DNA of 5,802 nt from Candidatus Peregrinibacteria bacterium (GTDB lineage Bacteria > Patescibacteriota > Gracilibacteria > UBA1369 > LOWO2-01-FULL-3): assembly GCA_018664365.1 (NCBI GenBank), contig JABJOK010000039.1:1-5802 (forward strand), read 5' to 3'. This document shows positions 5,495 to 5,802 of the stretch, one piece after another. Both the position numbers and the translations under genes were made by a program. How positions within the stretch are numbered: position 1 is the first letter of the stretch; every line of letters begins with the position of its first letter. The notes under the pieces are model-generated. The model made no database searches, was not told the origin of the DNA, and was given only the letters and a program-made list of their open reading frames with translations.

Positions 5495-5802
5495 AATTTT
5501 CCTTTGGTTGATGGTAATAAATCTTTAGCTCGTTCATCAGGAGCAACGGCAAATCTCAAGGCCTTTGCAAAAGCCTTAAAGATAGCCTCTGCCATGTGGT
5601 GTTCGTTGCGACCGTAACGCACATTAACGTGCAGGTTAGCACGCAGACCATCTGCGACAGCTCTAAAAAAATCTTCAAATAACTCTGTAGGCATTCCTCC
5701 AATTTTTTCTCGTTTAAATGAGGCACTCCAGACTAGATAACTTCTTCCAGAAATATCCAGTGCCACCTCGGCCAAAGTTTCATCCATTGGTAACAGAAAA
5801 CC
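5491..5802 (-). CDS. hisB: Imidazoleglycerol-phosphate dehydratase, C-terminal part (5' end outside window)
   Basis: HisB dehydrates IGP, the HisF/HisH product, to imidazole acetol phosphate. The visible 103 residues are the second half of a protein usually near 195 residues; the frame stays open to the right edge. It begins GFLLPMDETLAEVALDISGR, matching the family's PMDE and DxSGR motifs. It continues with TELFEDFFRA, then LHVNVRYGRNEHHMAEAIFKAF, which contains the HHxxE manganese-binding motif (His68, His69, Glu72 of the visible part). It ends with the C-terminal PSTKGKL. An ATG at 5787 is internal (it encodes the Met of PMDE) and is not the start. Whether an N-terminal histidinol-phosphatase domain exists, as in E. 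coli, cannot be seen. The TGA stop overlaps the hisH ATG by four bases. Confidence 0.95.
   Translation of the reverse strand, partial: GFLLPMDETLAEVALDISGRSYLVWSASFKREKIGGMPTELFEDFFRAVADGLRANLHVNVRYGRNEHHMAEAIFKAFAKALRFAVAPDERAKDLLPSTKGKL
5500..5505 (-). promoter_or_regulatory. Ribosome binding site of hisH
   Basis: AAAGGA on the minus strand ends five bases before the hisH ATG (5494) and supports that start. It lies within the last codons of hisB. None of the other six starts in the window has a comparable motif at this distance, which makes this site the exception here. Confidence 0.6.

Overview
The window is gene-dense bacterial DNA with about 40% G+C by eye. It uses the standard bacterial code: TGA ends thyA, hisIE's upstream neighbour and hisB exactly where their families end, and TGG encodes Trp. 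It holds two complete metabolic blocks facing each other, with a two-gene thiol-redox unit beside the junction. There are no RNA genes, mobile elements, repeats or CRISPR arrays that I can see, and no intergenic gap longer than about 35 bases.

Plus strand, 2-1587: a deoxythymidylate block. It contains the C-terminal end of dCTP deaminase (dcd), thymidylate synthase (thyA) and dihydrofolate reductase (folA). Together they lead from dCTP towards dTMP and regenerate the folate cofactor that ThyA oxidises. The DHFR looks more like eukaryotic DHFRs than like the E. coli enzyme.

Minus strand, 2829-1584: a membrane-anchored DsbA-family thiol oxidoreductase (CPYC active site), followed by a small polytopic membrane protein with two CxxC motifs. 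I do not recognise the membrane protein's family. A good sigma70-type promoter (TTGAGA, 17 bases, TATAAT) sits over the end of the preceding gene and should drive this pair. The last gene of the pair and folA converge so tightly that their stop codons overlap.

Minus strand, 5802-2863: part of a histidine operon in the order hisB (partial), hisH, hisAF, hisIE. All junctions overlap by 4 or 7 bases. The standout is one uninterrupted 486-codon gene that encodes HisA (ProFAR isomerase) and HisF (cyclase subunit of IGP synthase) as a single polypeptide with almost no linker. With HisIE also fused and HisH next door, three adjacent genes cover the pathway from PR-ATP to IGP, and hisB takes it one step further.

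The organism cannot be named from this window. Tight overlaps, gene fusions, scarce Shine-Dalgarno motifs (only hisH has a clear one among seven starts), a eukaryote-like DHFR and an N-anchored DsbA would suit a small-genome lineage such as Patescibacteria/CPR. That is a low-confidence inference, and a complete-looking his operon would be uncommon in that group.
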